Origin: Chelativorans xinjiangensis
Lineage (GTDB): Bacteria; Pseudomonadota; Alphaproteobacteria; Rhizobiales; Rhizobiaceae
Length of the DNA stretch: 64,000 bases
Direction of reading: 5' to 3'
Assembly: GCF_009812055.1 (NCBI RefSeq)
Contig: NZ_WQNH01000001.1
Location: 186,001 to 250,000, forward strand
The notes beneath the pieces were generated by a model, which was not told where the DNA came from, searched no databases, and saw only the letters and a program-made list of their open reading frames with translations. Shown here in pieces: positions 8,679 through 20,225 of this stretch (its first letter is position 1; each line of letters begins with the position of its first letter). Made by a program: the position numbers and the translations under genes.

Positions 8679-9653
8679 ATGCTCGACGTCCCGAACCGAA
8701 CAGACGAACTTTACGAGCGAGTGAAGCGGGTGATCCCGCCGGTCGAGTGGCCGGCATTCGTGGAAGACATCGAGGCCATCCTCGAACTGAAGCGCCGGCG
8801 CAACGCCGTCATCCTGGCGCACAACTACCAGACGCCGGAGATATTCCACTGTGTGGCCGACATCGTGGGCGACAGCCTGGCGCTTGCCCGCAAGGCCATG
8901 GAAACCGAGGCCGATGTCATCGTGCTCGCCGGCGTCCATTTCATGGCCGAAACCGCGAAGCTGCTCAACCCGGACAAGACGGTGCTCACTCCGGACATGG
9001 AGGCGGGGTGCTCGCTTGCAGAGTCCATCACGGCCGAGGATGTGCGCCTGATGCGCCGGCGGTTCCCGGGGGTTCCTGTCGTCACCTATGTCAACACGTC
9101 GGCTGTGGTGAAGGCGGAGTCCGACATCTGCTGCACCTCCGGCAATGCGCGGGCAGTGGTGGAATCCCTCGGCCGCCCGCGCGTCATCATGCTCCCCGAC
9201 GAATATCTGGCGAAGAACATCGCCGCGGAGACGGATGTCGAGATCATCGCCTGGAAGGGCCGTTGCGAGGTGCACGAGCGCTTCACCGCCGAAGACATCC
9301 GCGACTTGCGGGAGGCTCATCCTGGCGTGTTGGTGCTCGCACATCCCGAGTGCCCGCCGGAGGTGGTTGCGGAGGCGGATTTCTCCGGCTCCACTGCCGC
9401 CATGTCGGATTATGTGGGGCGCGAGAAGCCGCAGCGCGTGGTGCTGATGACGGAATGCTCCATGAGCGACAACGTGGCCGTGGCGCATCCGCAGATCGAG
9501 TTCGTCCGCCCATGCAATCTCTGCCCGCACATGAAGCGCATCACGCTTGCCAATATCCGCACAGCTCTTGAGGAAAACCAGCACGAGGTGACTGTCGCGC
9601 CCAAGGTGGCGGAGCGCGCCCGGCGCGCGGTCGAGCGGATGCTGGCCATATGA
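8679..9653 (+). CDS. nadA: Quinolinate synthase (iron-sulfur)
   Basis: A protein of about 324 residues that condenses iminoaspartate with dihydroxyacetone phosphate to quinolinate using a [4Fe-4S] cluster. Family landmarks are [56 protein letters not shown] and [10 protein letters not shown]. The cysteines in the last three groups are the likely cluster ligands. Two in-frame ATGs exist, at 8673 and 8679. AAGGAG directly abuts the first and lies 6 bases before the second, so 8679 is chosen. The gene overlaps nadB by four bases and belongs to nadABC. Confidence 0.95.
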   Translation: MLDVPNRTDELYERVKRVIPPVEWPAFVEDIEAILELKRRRNAVILAHNYQTPEIFHCVADIVGDSLALARKAMETEADVIVLAGVHFMAETAKLLNPDKTVLTPDMEAGCSLAESITAEDVRLMRRRFPGVPVVTYVNTSAVVKAESDICCTSGNARAVVESLGRPRVIMLPDEYLAKNIAAETDVEIIAWKGRCEVHERFTAEDIRDLREAHPGVLVLAHPECPPEVVAEADFSGSTAAMSDYVGREKPQRVVLMTECSMSDNVAVAHPQIEFVRPCNLCPHMKRITLANIRTALEENQHEVTVAPKVAERARRAVERMLAI

Positions 9654-11206
9654 GGCAGAGCATCGATGTCCACGATCTCGGCGGGCGGCCGCTGATCGTC
9701 GGCGCGGGTATCGCCGGGCTGATGACGGCGCTGCATCTGGCGCCGGAGCCCGTCCTGATCCTGTCCAAGGCACGGCTCGGAGAGGAAGCGTCGAGTGCCT
9801 GGGCGCAGGGCGGTCTTGCCGCGAGCCTCGGGCCCGACGACAGCTCCGACCTTCACCTGGCCGACACGCTCGCCGCCGGCGATGGGCTTTGCGATGCACA
9901 GATCGCGGAGAAGGTGGTCCGCGCGGCACCGGCGGCCGTCGAAGCGTTGGCAGGCTTCGGCGTGCGCTTCGACAAAGCGGCGGACGGCACGCTGCTGTTC
10001 GGCCTGGAGGCAGCCCATCGCCGCCGCCGCATCGTCCATGCCGGAGGGGACGCCACCGGCCGCGAGATCATGCGGACGCTCATCTCTGCCGTCCGCCGAA
10101 CGCCATCGATCACCGTGCTCGAAGGCATCGAGGTACGGCGGCTATTGGTGGACGATGGCGCCGTGTCCGGCGTTCTTGGTGTCGGCTCTTCCGGTCCGGT
10201 GCTGTTCACCACCGGCCGCGTGGTGATCGCCACGGGCGGCATCGGCGGCCTCTTTCACGACACCACAAACCCTTCCGGCTCCTTCGGCCAGGGCCTGGCG
10301 CTGGCGGCACGCGCCGGCGCGGAATTCGCCGATCTGGAGTTCGTCCAGTTCCATCCGACCGCCCTCGATGGACATGACAGGCCGATGCGGCTCGTCAGCG
10401 AGGCCGTACGCGGAGAAGGCGCGATCCTGATCGATGAAACTGGCCGCCGCTTCCTTGAGGCGGTACCGGGTGCGGAGCTTGCCTCGCGCGACGTCGTGGC
10501 GCGCGCGGTGGCCGCGCATCTTGCCAAAGGCCATCGCGTTTTTCTGGACGCGCGGGAGAAGCCCGGCGCCGCCTTTGCCGCGCGCTTTCCCGCAATCGCC
10601 GCGGCGTGCCATGCGCGCGGCATCGACCCGTCGCGGGAGCCGATCCCGGTCCGACCCGCCGCGCATTATCACATGGGCGGGATCGCCGTGGACATAAACG
10701 GGCAAAGCTCGGTTCCTGGCCTTTGGGCCTGCGGCGAGGTGGCCTGCACCGGCCTTCACGGCGCCAATCGGCTCGCCAGCAACTCGCTCACCGAAGCCGC
10801 CGTTTTTTCCCGCTGGGTCGCGGAAAGCGTAGGCGGTGCGACGATGCGATCAAGCCTCCAGCCGGTCTCCGTCCCCGTACCCTGCGCGGCAGATCCCGCG
10901 ACGCTGCGTTGCGTCGTCTCCCGCGTCCTCGGCGCCGTCCGCGACGGGGAAGCCTTACTGGATGCCATCCCTCTTCTTCTTTCCCTGGCCGACCGCCAGG
11001 GCCCCGCTTCCGATCCCGCTGCAATCGCGCTGATGATCGCCGTTTCCGCCCTCATGCGGAAAGAAAGCCGAGGTGCTCACTTCCGCTCCGATTATCCATG
11101 CCGGAGCGAGCGCGCCCGGCACGCGCGCCTCACCCTCGATCAGGCGTTCGAGGCCGGACGCGGTCTGATCCCCGAACCCGCCCTCGCATCGGCCCGGAGT
11201 GCATGA
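9650..11206 (+). CDS. nadB: L-aspartate oxidase
   Basis: A 518-residue flavoprotein that oxidises L-aspartate to iminoaspartate, the first step of de novo NAD synthesis. An FAD-binding segment ([18 protein letters not shown]) starts near residue 15. The fumarate-reductase-like features [59 protein letters not shown] and the [19 protein letters not shown] substrate loop are all present. The ATGA overlap with nadA and the 3-base gap to nadC show tight operon structure. The C-terminal helical domain is somewhat diverged but the length is normal. Confidence 0.95.
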   Translation: MRQSIDVHDLGGRPLIVGAGIAGLMTALHLAPEPVLILSKARLGEEASSAWAQGGLAASLGPDDSSDLHLADTLAAGDGLCDAQIAEKVVRAAPAAVEALAGFGVRFDKAADGTLLFGLEAAHRRRRIVHAGGDATGREIMRTLISAVRRTPSITVLEGIEVRRLLVDDGAVSGVLGVGSSGPVLFTTGRVVIATGGIGGLFHDTTNPSGSFGQGLALAARAGAEFADLEFVQFHPTALDGHDRPMRLVSEAVRGEGAILIDETGRRFLEAVPGAELASRDVVARAVAAHLAKGHRVFLDAREKPGAAFAARFPAIAAACHARGIDPSREPIPVRPAAHYHMGGIAVDINGQSSVPGLWACGEVACTGLHGANRLASNSLTEAAVFSRWVAESVGGATMRSSLQPVSVPVPCAADPATLRCVVSRVLGAVRDGEALLDAIPLLLSLADRQGPASDPAAIALMIAVSALMRKESRGAHFRSDYPCRSERARHARLTLDQAFEAGRGLIPEPALASARSA

Positions 11207-11209
11207 TCC

Positions 11210-12067
11210 ATGGCTATCCCTCCCCTTCCCTCGATCCTGTTCGAGCCCCTGGTCCACTCCGCGCTAGCGGAGGATCTCGGCCGCGCCGGGGATCTTACTG
11301 GCGATGCAGTCGTCCCCGCCGGCCTCCACGCCGAAATGACGTTCGTCGCCCGTCAGCCCGGCGTCATCGCCGGGTTCGATCTGGCCGCGCTCGCCTTCCG
11401 CCTCATGGACCCGGCGATCGCGCTGCGGATCGCGCGGCCGGACGGCAGCGCAGTCGACGCGGGCGAGGCGATCGCCATTGTGAGCGGGCCCGCGCGCGGC
11501 CTTCTTTCCGCCGAGCGCACCGCGCTCAACTTCCTTTGCCATTTGAGCGGCATCGCCACGGCAACCGCGGTGATGGTCGAGGCCGTGAAAGGGCACAAGG
11601 CGAAGATCGTCTGCACGCGCAAGACGACGCCGGGACTGCGCGCGGTGGAAAAATACGCTGTGCGCGCCGGCGGCGGTTCGAACCACCGCTTCGGCCTCGA
11701 CGATGCGATCCTCATCAAGGATAATCACATCGCCATCGCCGGCGGTGTCCACTCCGCGGTCGAGCGGGCGCGCGCGCATGCCGGCCACATGGTCAAGATC
11801 GAGGTGGAGGTCGATACGCTCGACCAGCTCGAAGAGGCACTCTCGCTCCGTGTCGATGCGGTGCTCCTGGACAATATGACACCGGACGAGTTGGCACACG
11901 CGGTGCGCCTGGTCGGCGGGCGCGCGGTCACGGAGGCCTCCGGCCGCATCACGCCGGAAACGGCCTCGGCAATAGCCGCATCCGGCGTGGACCTCATCTC
12001 CGTCGGCTGGATCACCCACAGCGCGCCGGTACTGGACATCGGGCTGGACGTTTTGGCGAAGGGATAG
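11210..12067 (+). CDS. nadC: Nicotinate-nucleotide pyrophosphorylase (quinolinate phosphoribosyltransferase)
   Basis: A 285-residue enzyme that converts quinolinate and PRPP to nicotinate mononucleotide with loss of CO2. Recognisable segments are AEDLGRAGDLTGDAVVP near the N-terminus and ERTALNFLCHLSGIATAT. Also present are the phosphoribosyl site CTRKTTPGLRAVEKYAVRAGG, then HRFGLDDAILIKDNHI and EVEVDTLDQLEEAL. It is the last gene of the nadABC operon; a 320-base gap with the thiamine riboswitch follows. Confidence 0.96.
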   Translation: MAIPPLPSILFEPLVHSALAEDLGRAGDLTGDAVVPAGLHAEMTFVARQPGVIAGFDLAALAFRLMDPAIALRIARPDGSAVDAGEAIAIVSGPARGLLSAERTALNFLCHLSGIATATAVMVEAVKGHKAKIVCTRKTTPGLRAVEKYAVRAGGGSNHRFGLDDAILIKDNHIAIAGGVHSAVERARAHAGHMVKIEVEVDTLDQLEEALSLRVDAVLLDNMTPDELAHAVRLVGGRAVTEASGRITPETASAIAASGVDLISVGWITHSAPVLDIGLDVLAKG

Positions 12068-12127
12068 CCGGAAGCCACGGACGCGGCATTTGCACTCCGA
12101 CCAAGCGAACCGCCCGGGCCAAACCGC

Positions 12128-12158
12128 TTGACAAGCGGGGGAGTATTTCTTCTACACT
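12128..12158 (+). promoter_or_regulatory. Candidate promoter of the thiamine operon
   Basis: A consensus -35 hexamer TTGACA lies at 12128-12133, about 35 bases before the riboswitch. The best -10 candidates are weak: TCTACA at 12151-12156 (17-base spacer) or TACACT at 12153-12158 (19-base spacer). Transcription would begin just upstream of the aptamer, as expected. Confidence 0.5.
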
Positions 12159-12165
12159 GAAACGA

Positions 12166-14250
<2,085 letters not shown>

Positions 14251-14253
14251 GCC

Positions 14254-15255
14254 GTGCGTGTCCTGGTGAAGGGAGCGGGGGTGGCAGGCCTTACCGTTGC
14301 CCATGAGCTTGCCCGGCGCAAAGCTGCCGTCACCGTCACCGAGATCCGCGCCGGCATCGGCGGTAATGCCTCGTGGCTTGCAGGCGGCATGCTCGCCCCA
14401 TGGTGCGAACGCGAGAGCGCCGAGGAGGCGGTGGTCACGCTCGGGCGCGACGCCGCCGACTGGTGGAGCGCGGCCCTGCCCGGCCATGTAAAGCGGGCGG
14501 GAACGCTCGTCGTGGCGCATCCCCGCGAGGCCTCGGAGCTGAAGCGCTTCTCGCAGCGGACGGAGAACCACCGCTGGCTGGCGGAAGACGCGATCGCCGA
14601 ACTCGAGCCCGACCTTGCCGACCGCTTCCGACAAGGTCTCTTCTTTGCCGAGGAAGCGCATCTCGATCCTCGGCGGGCGATGGAGGCGCTCGTCGAAAAG
14701 CTCTCCGCGATGGGCGTCACCTTCCTCTTCGGCGTCGGGCAGCCTGCCCTTTCCGGCTTCGACCGCGTGATCGACTGCACCGGAATAGCGGCCCAGGACC
14801 TCGACCTGCGCGGCGTGCGCGGCGAAATGCTGGTTCTGCGCACATGCGACGTCGGTCTTGCGCGGCCGGTGCGGCTCCTCCACCCGCGCCATCCGATCTA
14901 TGTCGTTCCGCGCGCCGATCACCACTTCATGGTCGGGGCGACCATGATCGAAAGCGACAATGACGGCCCGATCACCGCCCGCTCGGCCATGGAGTTTCTC
15001 AACGCGGCCTACGCGCTCCACCCCGCCTTCGGCGAGGCCGAGATCACCGAGACGGGCGCGGCACTGCGGCCGGCCTATCGCGATAATCTCCCGCGCGTCC
15101 GCCTCCGCGAGGGGACCGTCACCGTCAACGGTTTCCACCGGCACGGCTTCCTGCTCGCCCCGGCAATGGCAAAGCAGGCGGCCGAACTTGTCTTCGCATC
15201 CGCAAGCAACACGGAGTCCGAACATGAAGCTGATCGTCAACGGCGAAGCGCTTGA
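14254..15255 (+). CDS. thiO: Glycine oxidase-like FAD enzyme ThiO
   Basis: A 333-residue FAD-dependent amine oxidase that turns glycine into the iminoacetate used to build the thiazole of thiamine. The dinucleotide-binding motif [16 protein letters not shown] lies at about residues 7-22. The C-terminal [12 protein letters not shown] and [17 protein letters not shown] segments are typical of the glycine oxidase family. Translation starts with GTG at 14254, three bases after the thiC stop. Its end overlaps the start of thiS by 32 bases. Use of ThiO and not the anaerobic ThiH fits an aerobic lifestyle. Confidence 0.92.
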   Translation: MRVLVKGAGVAGLTVAHELARRKAAVTVTEIRAGIGGNASWLAGGMLAPWCERESAEEAVVTLGRDAADWWSAALPGHVKRAGTLVVAHPREASELKRFSQRTENHRWLAEDAIAELEPDLADRFRQGLFFAEEAHLDPRRAMEALVEKLSAMGVTFLFGVGQPALSGFDRVIDCTGIAAQDLDLRGVRGEMLVLRTCDVGLARPVRLLHPRHPIYVVPRADHHFMVGATMIESDNDGPITARSAMEFLNAAYALHPAFGEAEITETGAALRPAYRDNLPRVRLREGTVTVNGFHRHGFLLAPAMAKQAAELVFASASNTESEHEADRQRRSA

Positions 15256-15421
15256 GGCCTCGGCGGCGACACTCGCCGAGCTTCTCGCCGAACTCGACTA
15301 CGAGGGAGCCTGGCTCGCTACGGCCGTCAACGGCGAACTCGTGCAGGCGGGAGAGCGGCAGGTTTGCCGGCTGCGCGACGAGGACCGCATCGAGATCCTC
15401 TCGCCGATGCAGGGGGGATGA
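15224..15421 (+). CDS. thiS: Sulfur carrier protein ThiS
   Basis: A 65-residue ubiquitin-like protein ending in Gly-Gly (SPMQGG), the C-terminus that is adenylated and converted to a thiocarboxylate to donate sulfur to the thiazole synthase. It starts with ATG at 15224 inside the 3' end of thiO and ends 4 bases before thiG. The length and the sequence [11 protein letters not shown] fit the family well. No thiF is present in the operon, so activation must use a ThiF/MoeB-like enzyme encoded elsewhere. Confidence 0.95.
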   Translation: MKLIVNGEALEASAATLAELLAELDYEGAWLATAVNGELVQAGERQVCRLRDEDRIEILSPMQGG

Positions 15422-15425
15422 CCCG

Positions 15426-16199
15426 ATGCTGACATGCTACGGTGTGGAGCTCGCCTCGCGCCTCTTCCTCGGTACCGCGCAATATCCCTCGCCTGCCATC
15501 CTCGCCGAGGCCGTGCGGGCCTCGGGCACGGAGGTCGTCACCGTATCGCTGCGCCGCGAGGCGGCGGGCGGCGTCTCGGGCGGGCGCTTCTGGGAGTTGA
15601 TCCGCGCGTTCGGCGTGCGCGTCCTGCCCAACACGGCCGGCTGCCATTCGGTCAAGGAAGCGGTCACCACGGCCCGGATGGCGCGGGAGGTCTTCGCCAC
15701 GGACTGGATCAAGCTGGAGGTGATCGGCAACCACGACACCCTGCAGCCGGACGTCTTCGGGCTCGTCGAAGCCGCGCGCATCCTCTCCGGGGAGGGCTTC
15801 TGCGTCTTCCCCTACACGACCGACGATCTCGTGGTCGCCGAGCGGCTGATGGAGGCCGGCTGCAGGGTGCTGATGCCGTGGTGTGCGCCCATCGGCTCTG
15901 CGGCAGGACCGCTCAACGTCCGGGCGCTCGGGTCGCTGCGCGCGCATTTTCCCGACACGCCCCTTATCGTCGATGCCGGCCTTGGCCGCCCCTCCCACGC
16001 TGCCGCCGTCATGGAGCTCGGTTTCGACGCCGTGCTTCTCAACACGGCGGTCGCCAAGGCCGGTGACCCCGCGGCCATGGCGCGCGCCTTCGCCTGCGCC
16101 GTGGAGGCCGGCTTCGATGCCTTCCACGCCGGCATCGTCGAGCCCAGGGAGACGGCCGTACCGTCGACGCCGGTCATCGGCCAGGCGGTGTTCTCGTGA
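15426..16199 (+). CDS. thiG: Thiazole synthase ThiG
   Basis: A 257-residue TIM-barrel enzyme that builds the thiazole phosphate from deoxyxylulose phosphate, iminoacetate and ThiS thiocarboxylate. Family blocks include [69 protein letters not shown] and [17 protein letters not shown]. The Lys in WIKLEVIG is the expected Schiff-base residue. The start ATG at 15426 is four bases after the thiS stop; longer upstream reading is the thiS region in another frame. The stop overlaps the GTG start of thiE. Confidence 0.96.
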   Translation: MLTCYGVELASRLFLGTAQYPSPAILAEAVRASGTEVVTVSLRREAAGGVSGGRFWELIRAFGVRVLPNTAGCHSVKEAVTTARMAREVFATDWIKLEVIGNHDTLQPDVFGLVEAARILSGEGFCVFPYTTDDLVVAERLMEAGCRVLMPWCAPIGSAAGPLNVRALGSLRAHFPDTPLIVDAGLGRPSHAAAVMELGFDAVLLNTAVAKAGDPAAMARAFACAVEAGFDAFHAGIVEPRETAVPSTPVIGQAVFS

Positions 16200-16801
16200 A
16201 ACTCGATGCATTCTACCTCATCGCCGACAGCGCCGCCTGGGTGGAACGGCTCGTGCCGCTCGGGGTGAAGCTCCTGCAGTTGCGCATCAAGGACATGGAG
16301 GAGTACCGGCTGCGTAAGGAAATACGCACCGCAAAGGCAATCTGCGCTGCCCATGGCTGCACACTTGTGATCAACGACCACTGGCAGCTGGCCATCGAGG
16401 AGGGTTGCGATTGGATCCATCTCGGCCAGGAAGACCTTGCTACCGCCGACAGGGCGGCGATCCGTGCGGCAGGCCTCAGGCTCGGGCTCAGCACCCATGA
16501 CGAAGCGGAGCTTGCCACCGCGCTCGCCGCTTCGCCCGACTATGTCGCGCTCGGGCCCATCTATCCGACCATCCTGAAGAAGATGAAATGGGCGCCGCAG
16601 GGCCTCGACCGCATCACCGAGTGGAAACGCCGCGTCGCGCCGCTGCCGCTTGTCGCCATCGGCGGCCTGACGCCGGAACGCCTTCCGGGGGTCTTCGAGA
16701 AAGGTGCGGATACGGCTGCCGTCGTCACCGACATATTGCTGCACTCCGATCCGGAGGCGCGGACCCGCGCGTGGATCGATGCGACCGCGCCATGGCGATG
16801 A
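16196..16801 (+). CDS. thiE: Thiamine phosphate synthase
   Basis: A 201-residue TIM-barrel enzyme that couples HMP pyrophosphate with thiazole phosphate to give thiamine phosphate. Recognisable parts are [11 protein letters not shown] (diphosphate and Mg site), [49 protein letters not shown] and [27 protein letters not shown]. It begins with GTG at 16196 overlapping the thiG stop. Its own TGA stop overlaps the ATG at 16798 of thiD. Confidence 0.95.
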   Translation: MKLDAFYLIADSAAWVERLVPLGVKLLQLRIKDMEEYRLRKEIRTAKAICAAHGCTLVINDHWQLAIEEGCDWIHLGQEDLATADRAAIRAAGLRLGLSTHDEAELATALAASPDYVALGPIYPTILKKMKWAPQGLDRITEWKRRVAPLPLVAIGGLTPERLPGVFEKGADTAAVVTDILLHSDPEARTRAWIDATAPWR

Positions 16802-17556
16802 CGGCTCCGCGTGTCCTGGTGGTCGCCGGCTCCGATTCATCGGGCGGCGCCGGTCTGTCGCGCGACATCGAGGCAATCGCCGCTTTCGGCCTGCACACCG
16901 CCCTTGCCGTGACCGCGGTCACGGTGCAGACGCATCGGCAGGTTCTAGCCGTGGAAGCCATGCCGCCTGCCCTCGTCGCCGATCAGATGCGTGCCGCGCT
17001 GGGGGCCAACCCGGTCGGCGCGATCAAGATCGGCATGCTCGCCAGGAAAGGCACCATCGAGGCGGTGGCATCGGTCCTGCGCGCATATCCCCATGTGCCG
17101 GCGGTTCTCGACCCCGTGCTCGCAGCATCCTCCGGCGGAGCACTGCTGGAGCCGGATGCGGTCGCCGCGCTGACGCACGACCTGATGCCGCTTTGCCGAC
17201 TGACCACTCCAAATCTTCAGGAGCTGGCCCTGCTTGCCGGCTCTCTATCGGTTCGGGGTGAAGAGGAGGTGCTATGCCAGGGCAGGAATCTGCTCGACGC
17301 TGGCGCGCCGGCGGTGCTGATCAAGGGCGGACATGGGTCGGGGAAGTGGTCGAGCGATATCCTTCTGCGGCCGGATAGCGAACCGGTTCGGTTCGAGGCG
17401 CTTCGCCTGAACCGCAGACTGCGGGGAACGGGTTGTATGCTTGCAAGCGCAATCGCGGCGCTTCTGGCGCTTGATGCAACGCTGGAAGAAAGCGTGCGGA
17501 GGGCCAAGCAATTTGTCCACGATCATATTGGCCGAGCCGAGGAGACCGCCGGCTGA
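16798..17556 (+). CDS. thiD: Hydroxymethylpyrimidine/phosphomethylpyrimidine kinase
   Basis: A kinase of about 252 residues that phosphorylates HMP and HMP phosphate to the pyrophosphate used by ThiE. The ribokinase-fold opening VLVVAGSDSSGGAGLSRDIEA and the blocks GAIKIGMLARKGTIEA, VLDPVLAASSGGALLEP, TTPNLQELALLAG and VLIKGGHG are present. The active-site anion hole is RGTGCMLASAIAA. ATGs at 16792 and 16798 are both possible; 16798 gives an ATGA overlap with the thiE stop. It closes the thiamine operon. Confidence 0.94.
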   Translation: MTAPRVLVVAGSDSSGGAGLSRDIEAIAAFGLHTALAVTAVTVQTHRQVLAVEAMPPALVADQMRAALGANPVGAIKIGMLARKGTIEAVASVLRAYPHVPAVLDPVLAASSGGALLEPDAVAALTHDLMPLCRLTTPNLQELALLAGSLSVRGEEEVLCQGRNLLDAGAPAVLIKGGHGSGKWSSDILLRPDSEPVRFEALRLNRRLRGTGCMLASAIAALLALDATLEESVRRAKQFVHDHIGRAEETAG

Positions 17557-17815
17557 AGCAGGCCTTCGCGCGCAGGCGATCGTCCAGGAAAATCAGGGTG
17601 CGTATAGAACCTTTGACGCTCACTCATTCGCATCGATCCGACAACCGCATTGAGACGTCCGCGGGTTAGGGAGAAATTCGTTCTCCTGTACGCGGTTTAA
17701 GCAACATGCAATTGTCCGTGGAGAGCCCTTCGCAGGTTCCGGAGCCTTGCCCAAACGCCCGTTAGCCTTAGATTTCCGGACCATTCGGCGCTTGCCGCCA
17801 ACACATGCAACGGGA

Positions 17816-18592
17816 ATGACGACAATGAATTGGCTGAAGACCCTCCTCGCCGCCTTTGCCCTGCAAGCGGCGGCCCTCTCATTCGCCCATGCGGAGCTTG
17901 CAGATGTGAAGGCCGCGGGCGTGCTGCGGATCGGAACAGAAGGAACCTACGCGCCCTTCACCTTCCACGACGGTTCCGGCGACCTGGTCGGCTTCGACGT
18001 CGAACTCGGACGGGAGGTAGCCAAGCGCCTTGGGGTGGAGGCTGAGTTTCTCGAGGGCCGCTGGGACGGTCTCATCGCAGGGCTCGATGCGAACCGCTAC
18101 GACGCCGTCATCAACCAGGTCGGCATCACCGAGGAGCGCAAGGCGAAGTACGATTTCTCCGATCCCTACATCGCCTCCAAGGCGGCGCTCATCGTGCGTG
18201 AGGACAATGACGAGATCGGCAGCTTCGCGGACCTGAACGGCAAGAAGTCCGCCCAGTCGCTGACAAGCAACTATGCGAAGATGGCCGAGCAGGCGGGCGC
18301 CGAACTGGTTGCCACCGAAGGCTTCGATCAGGCGGTCCAGCTTGTCGTCAACCGCCGGGCGGATGCGACGATCAACGACAGCCTGTCCTTCTACGACTTC
18401 AAGAAGCAGCAGCCGAACGCACCGGTGGAGATCGCCGCGACCGAGGACGAGGCGAGCTACTCGGGCATCATCGTCAGGAAGGGCCAGCCGGAACTCGTTG
18501 CCGCAATCAACAATGCGCTCGAGGAGATCAAGGCCGATGGCACGTACCAAAGGCTTTCCGAGAAGTATTTCGGCGTGGACGTTTCCGAATAG
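17816..18592 (+). CDS. tcyA: Cystine-type amino-acid ABC transporter, substrate-binding protein
   Basis: A 258-residue periplasmic binding protein of the polar amino acid family (PBPb). A signal peptide runs to about residue 24 (LLAAFALQAAALSFAHA). The mature protein opens with VLRIGTEGTYAPFTFHD and has FDVELGREVAKRLGV, WDGLIAGLDANRYDAVINQVGIT and QSLTSNYAKMAEQAGA. These match cystine or diaminopimelate binders of the TcyA/FliY type best. The start could be 17816 or the ATG at 17825. Permease and ATPase genes follow, separated by a strong hairpin that probably makes the binding protein mRNA more abundant. Substrate specificity is inferred only. Confidence 0.85.
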   Translation: MTTMNWLKTLLAAFALQAAALSFAHAELADVKAAGVLRIGTEGTYAPFTFHDGSGDLVGFDVELGREVAKRLGVEAEFLEGRWDGLIAGLDANRYDAVINQVGITEERKAKYDFSDPYIASKAALIVREDNDEIGSFADLNGKKSAQSLTSNYAKMAEQAGAELVATEGFDQAVQLVVNRRADATINDSLSFYDFKKQQPNAPVEIAATEDEASYSGIIVRKGQPELVAAINNALEEIKADGTYQRLSEKYFGVDVSE

Positions 18593-18610
18593 GCGGATAG
18601 TCTCGACACG

Positions 18611-18655
18611 AGCGAGCGGGGCGGATTTTCAAGGTCCGCGCCCCGCTTGCCTTTT
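18611..18655 (+). terminator. Hairpin between binding-protein and permease genes
   Basis: AGCGGGGCGGA (18615-18625) pairs with TCCGCGCCCCGCT (18635-18647) with a single bulge, followed by TTTT at 18652-18655. Such hairpins after a binding-protein gene usually act as partial terminators or 3' stabilisers, giving excess binding protein over membrane components. Confidence 0.6.
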
Positions 18656-18668
18656 GAAGGAGGTTCCC

Positions 18669-19349
18669 GTGCCGCATTGGCTCGACCTGATGCTGTCCTC
18701 GCTTGGCCCGCTGCTTCTGGCCGGCTTGCGCTTCACCGTGCCGTTGACGCTGCTGTCGTTCGCTCTCGGCCTGATGCTCGGGCTGGTCGTGGCAGTGGTG
18801 CGGCTGTTCGCGCCGGCACCCTTTGCCGCGGCTGTGCGCTTTTACGTCTGGATCTTCCGCGGGACACCGCTTCTGGTGCAGCTCTTCCTCATCTTCTATG
18901 GGTTGCCCAGCGCCGGCATCGTGCTTGATGCCTTTCCGGCAGCGCTCATCGGATTTACGCTGAACATTGGCGCTTATACGTCGGAGACGATCCGCGCGAC
19001 CATCTCCTCCGTGCCGAAAGGTCAGTGGGAGGCAGCGTACTCGATCGGCATGAGTTGGAGCCAGGTGATGCGCCGCACGATCCTGCCGCAAGCCGCGCGC
19101 GTGGCCGTGCCGCCACTGTCGAACACCTTCATTTCGCTGGTGAAGGACACCTCGCTGGCAGCCGCCATTACTGTACCGGAGCTGTTCCAGGCCGCGCAGC
19201 GCATCGTGGCGACGACGTACGAACCGCTGATCCTCTATATCGAGGCGGCACTGATCTATCTCCTGTTGAGTTCGGTGCTGTCGCAGCTCCAGGTGCGTCT
19301 GGAACAGCGTCTCGGCCGCTATGGTGGTTTTCTGGAGGCGCGGGCATGA
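18669..19349 (+). CDS. tcyB: Cystine-type amino-acid ABC transporter, permease
   Basis: A 226-residue inner-membrane permease of the His/Glu/Gln family (HisM type). It has about five hydrophobic helices and the EAA-type cytoplasmic loop in WEAAYSIGMSWSQVMRRTILPQAARVAVPP near residues 120-150. Its N-terminus carries the usual RGTPLLVQLF segment. Translation starts with GTG at 18669, with AAGGAGG six bases upstream, and the next gene starts in an ATGA overlap. It would form the homodimeric pore for the tcyA binding protein. Confidence 0.9.
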   Translation: MPHWLDLMLSSLGPLLLAGLRFTVPLTLLSFALGLMLGLVVAVVRLFAPAPFAAAVRFYVWIFRGTPLLVQLFLIFYGLPSAGIVLDAFPAALIGFTLNIGAYTSETIRATISSVPKGQWEAAYSIGMSWSQVMRRTILPQAARVAVPPLSNTFISLVKDTSLAAAITVPELFQAAQRIVATTYEPLILYIEAALIYLLLSSVLSQLQVRLEQRLGRYGGFLEARA

Positions 19350-20104
19350 TCGAGCTCACCGATATCGAAAAGCGCTTCGGCGACAATCTCGTTCTGAAGG
19401 GCGTCAGCCTGCGGATTCCCGAAGGCTCCGTCACCGCCCTGATCGGCCCCTCGGGCGGCGGGAAAAGCACGCTGCTTCGCTGCATCAACCTTCTCGAGAT
19501 TCCGACCTCCGGAAAAGTTCGCGTCGGCGAGGAGGCGCTTGAATTCCACCCCGGCATGAAGCTTGGCTGGAAGGATATAAGACGGCTGCGCAGCCAGACC
19601 GGTATGGTCTTCCAGAATTTCCAACTGTTCCCGCATCGCACCGCGATCGAGAACGTGATGGAAGGGCTGGTCACCGTGCTCAAATGGCCGAAGGCGAAGG
19701 CGCGGGAGCGCGGCATGGCACTGCTTGAGAAGGTCGGCCTCGCTCAGAAGGCCGACGCATGGCCGGCGACGCTCTCGGGCGGCCAGCAGCAGCGCGTCGC
19801 GATCGCCCGTGCGCTCGCCCTTTCGCCGCGGGTGCTTTTGTGCGACGAGCCGACCTCGGCGCTCGATCCGGAACTTGCCGGCGAGGTCGTGGAGGTCCTG
19901 ACCCAGCTTGCGCGCGAGGGAACGACCATGGTGATCGCCACCCATGACCTGCGTCTTGCCTCGCGCATTGCCCAGCAGGCCGCCTTCCTCGATGCCGGCT
20001 CCATTGTCGAGATCGGTTCCGCGCAGCACATCTTCGCCAATCCCGAACGCGAGCGTACCAAACGCTTCGTGGCGACGTTGCTGCAAGATGCGAACGGGCA
20101 GTAG
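19346..20104 (+). CDS. tcyC: Cystine-type amino-acid ABC transporter, ATP-binding protein
   Basis: A 252-residue ATPase that energises the preceding permease. Walker A is GPSGGGKST (about residues 33-41), the signature is LSGGQQQRVAIARAL, Walker B is VLLCDEPTSALDPEL, and the switch His is in IATHDLRLA. This is the polar amino acid subfamily (GlnQ/HisP). The start overlaps the permease stop (ATGA). The C-terminus has the usual IFANPERERTKRF tail. It completes a three-gene uptake system with no regulator nearby. Confidence 0.93.
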   Translation: MIELTDIEKRFGDNLVLKGVSLRIPEGSVTALIGPSGGGKSTLLRCINLLEIPTSGKVRVGEEALEFHPGMKLGWKDIRRLRSQTGMVFQNFQLFPHRTAIENVMEGLVTVLKWPKAKARERGMALLEKVGLAQKADAWPATLSGGQQQRVAIARALALSPRVLLCDEPTSALDPELAGEVVEVLTQLAREGTTMVIATHDLRLASRIAQQAAFLDAGSIVEIGSAQHIFANPERERTKRFVATLLQDANGQ

Positions 20105-20225
20105 CTAACAGTCGGCGCTCGGCTTGCCGGCGCTGCGTCGCGCCCAATTCCAAGTCTCTGATCCCCGCCCGAACCGCGATGGAGTTGATGCGGACGTCAG
20201 GCAATGCCACCTGACAGCAAAAGCC

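Noticed and set aside
17664-17700. Small hairpin GGAGAA/TTCTCC in the gap before the cystine-type transporter
   Set aside because: A six-base stem without a T-tract or conserved context is too weak to call a terminator or regulatory RNA.
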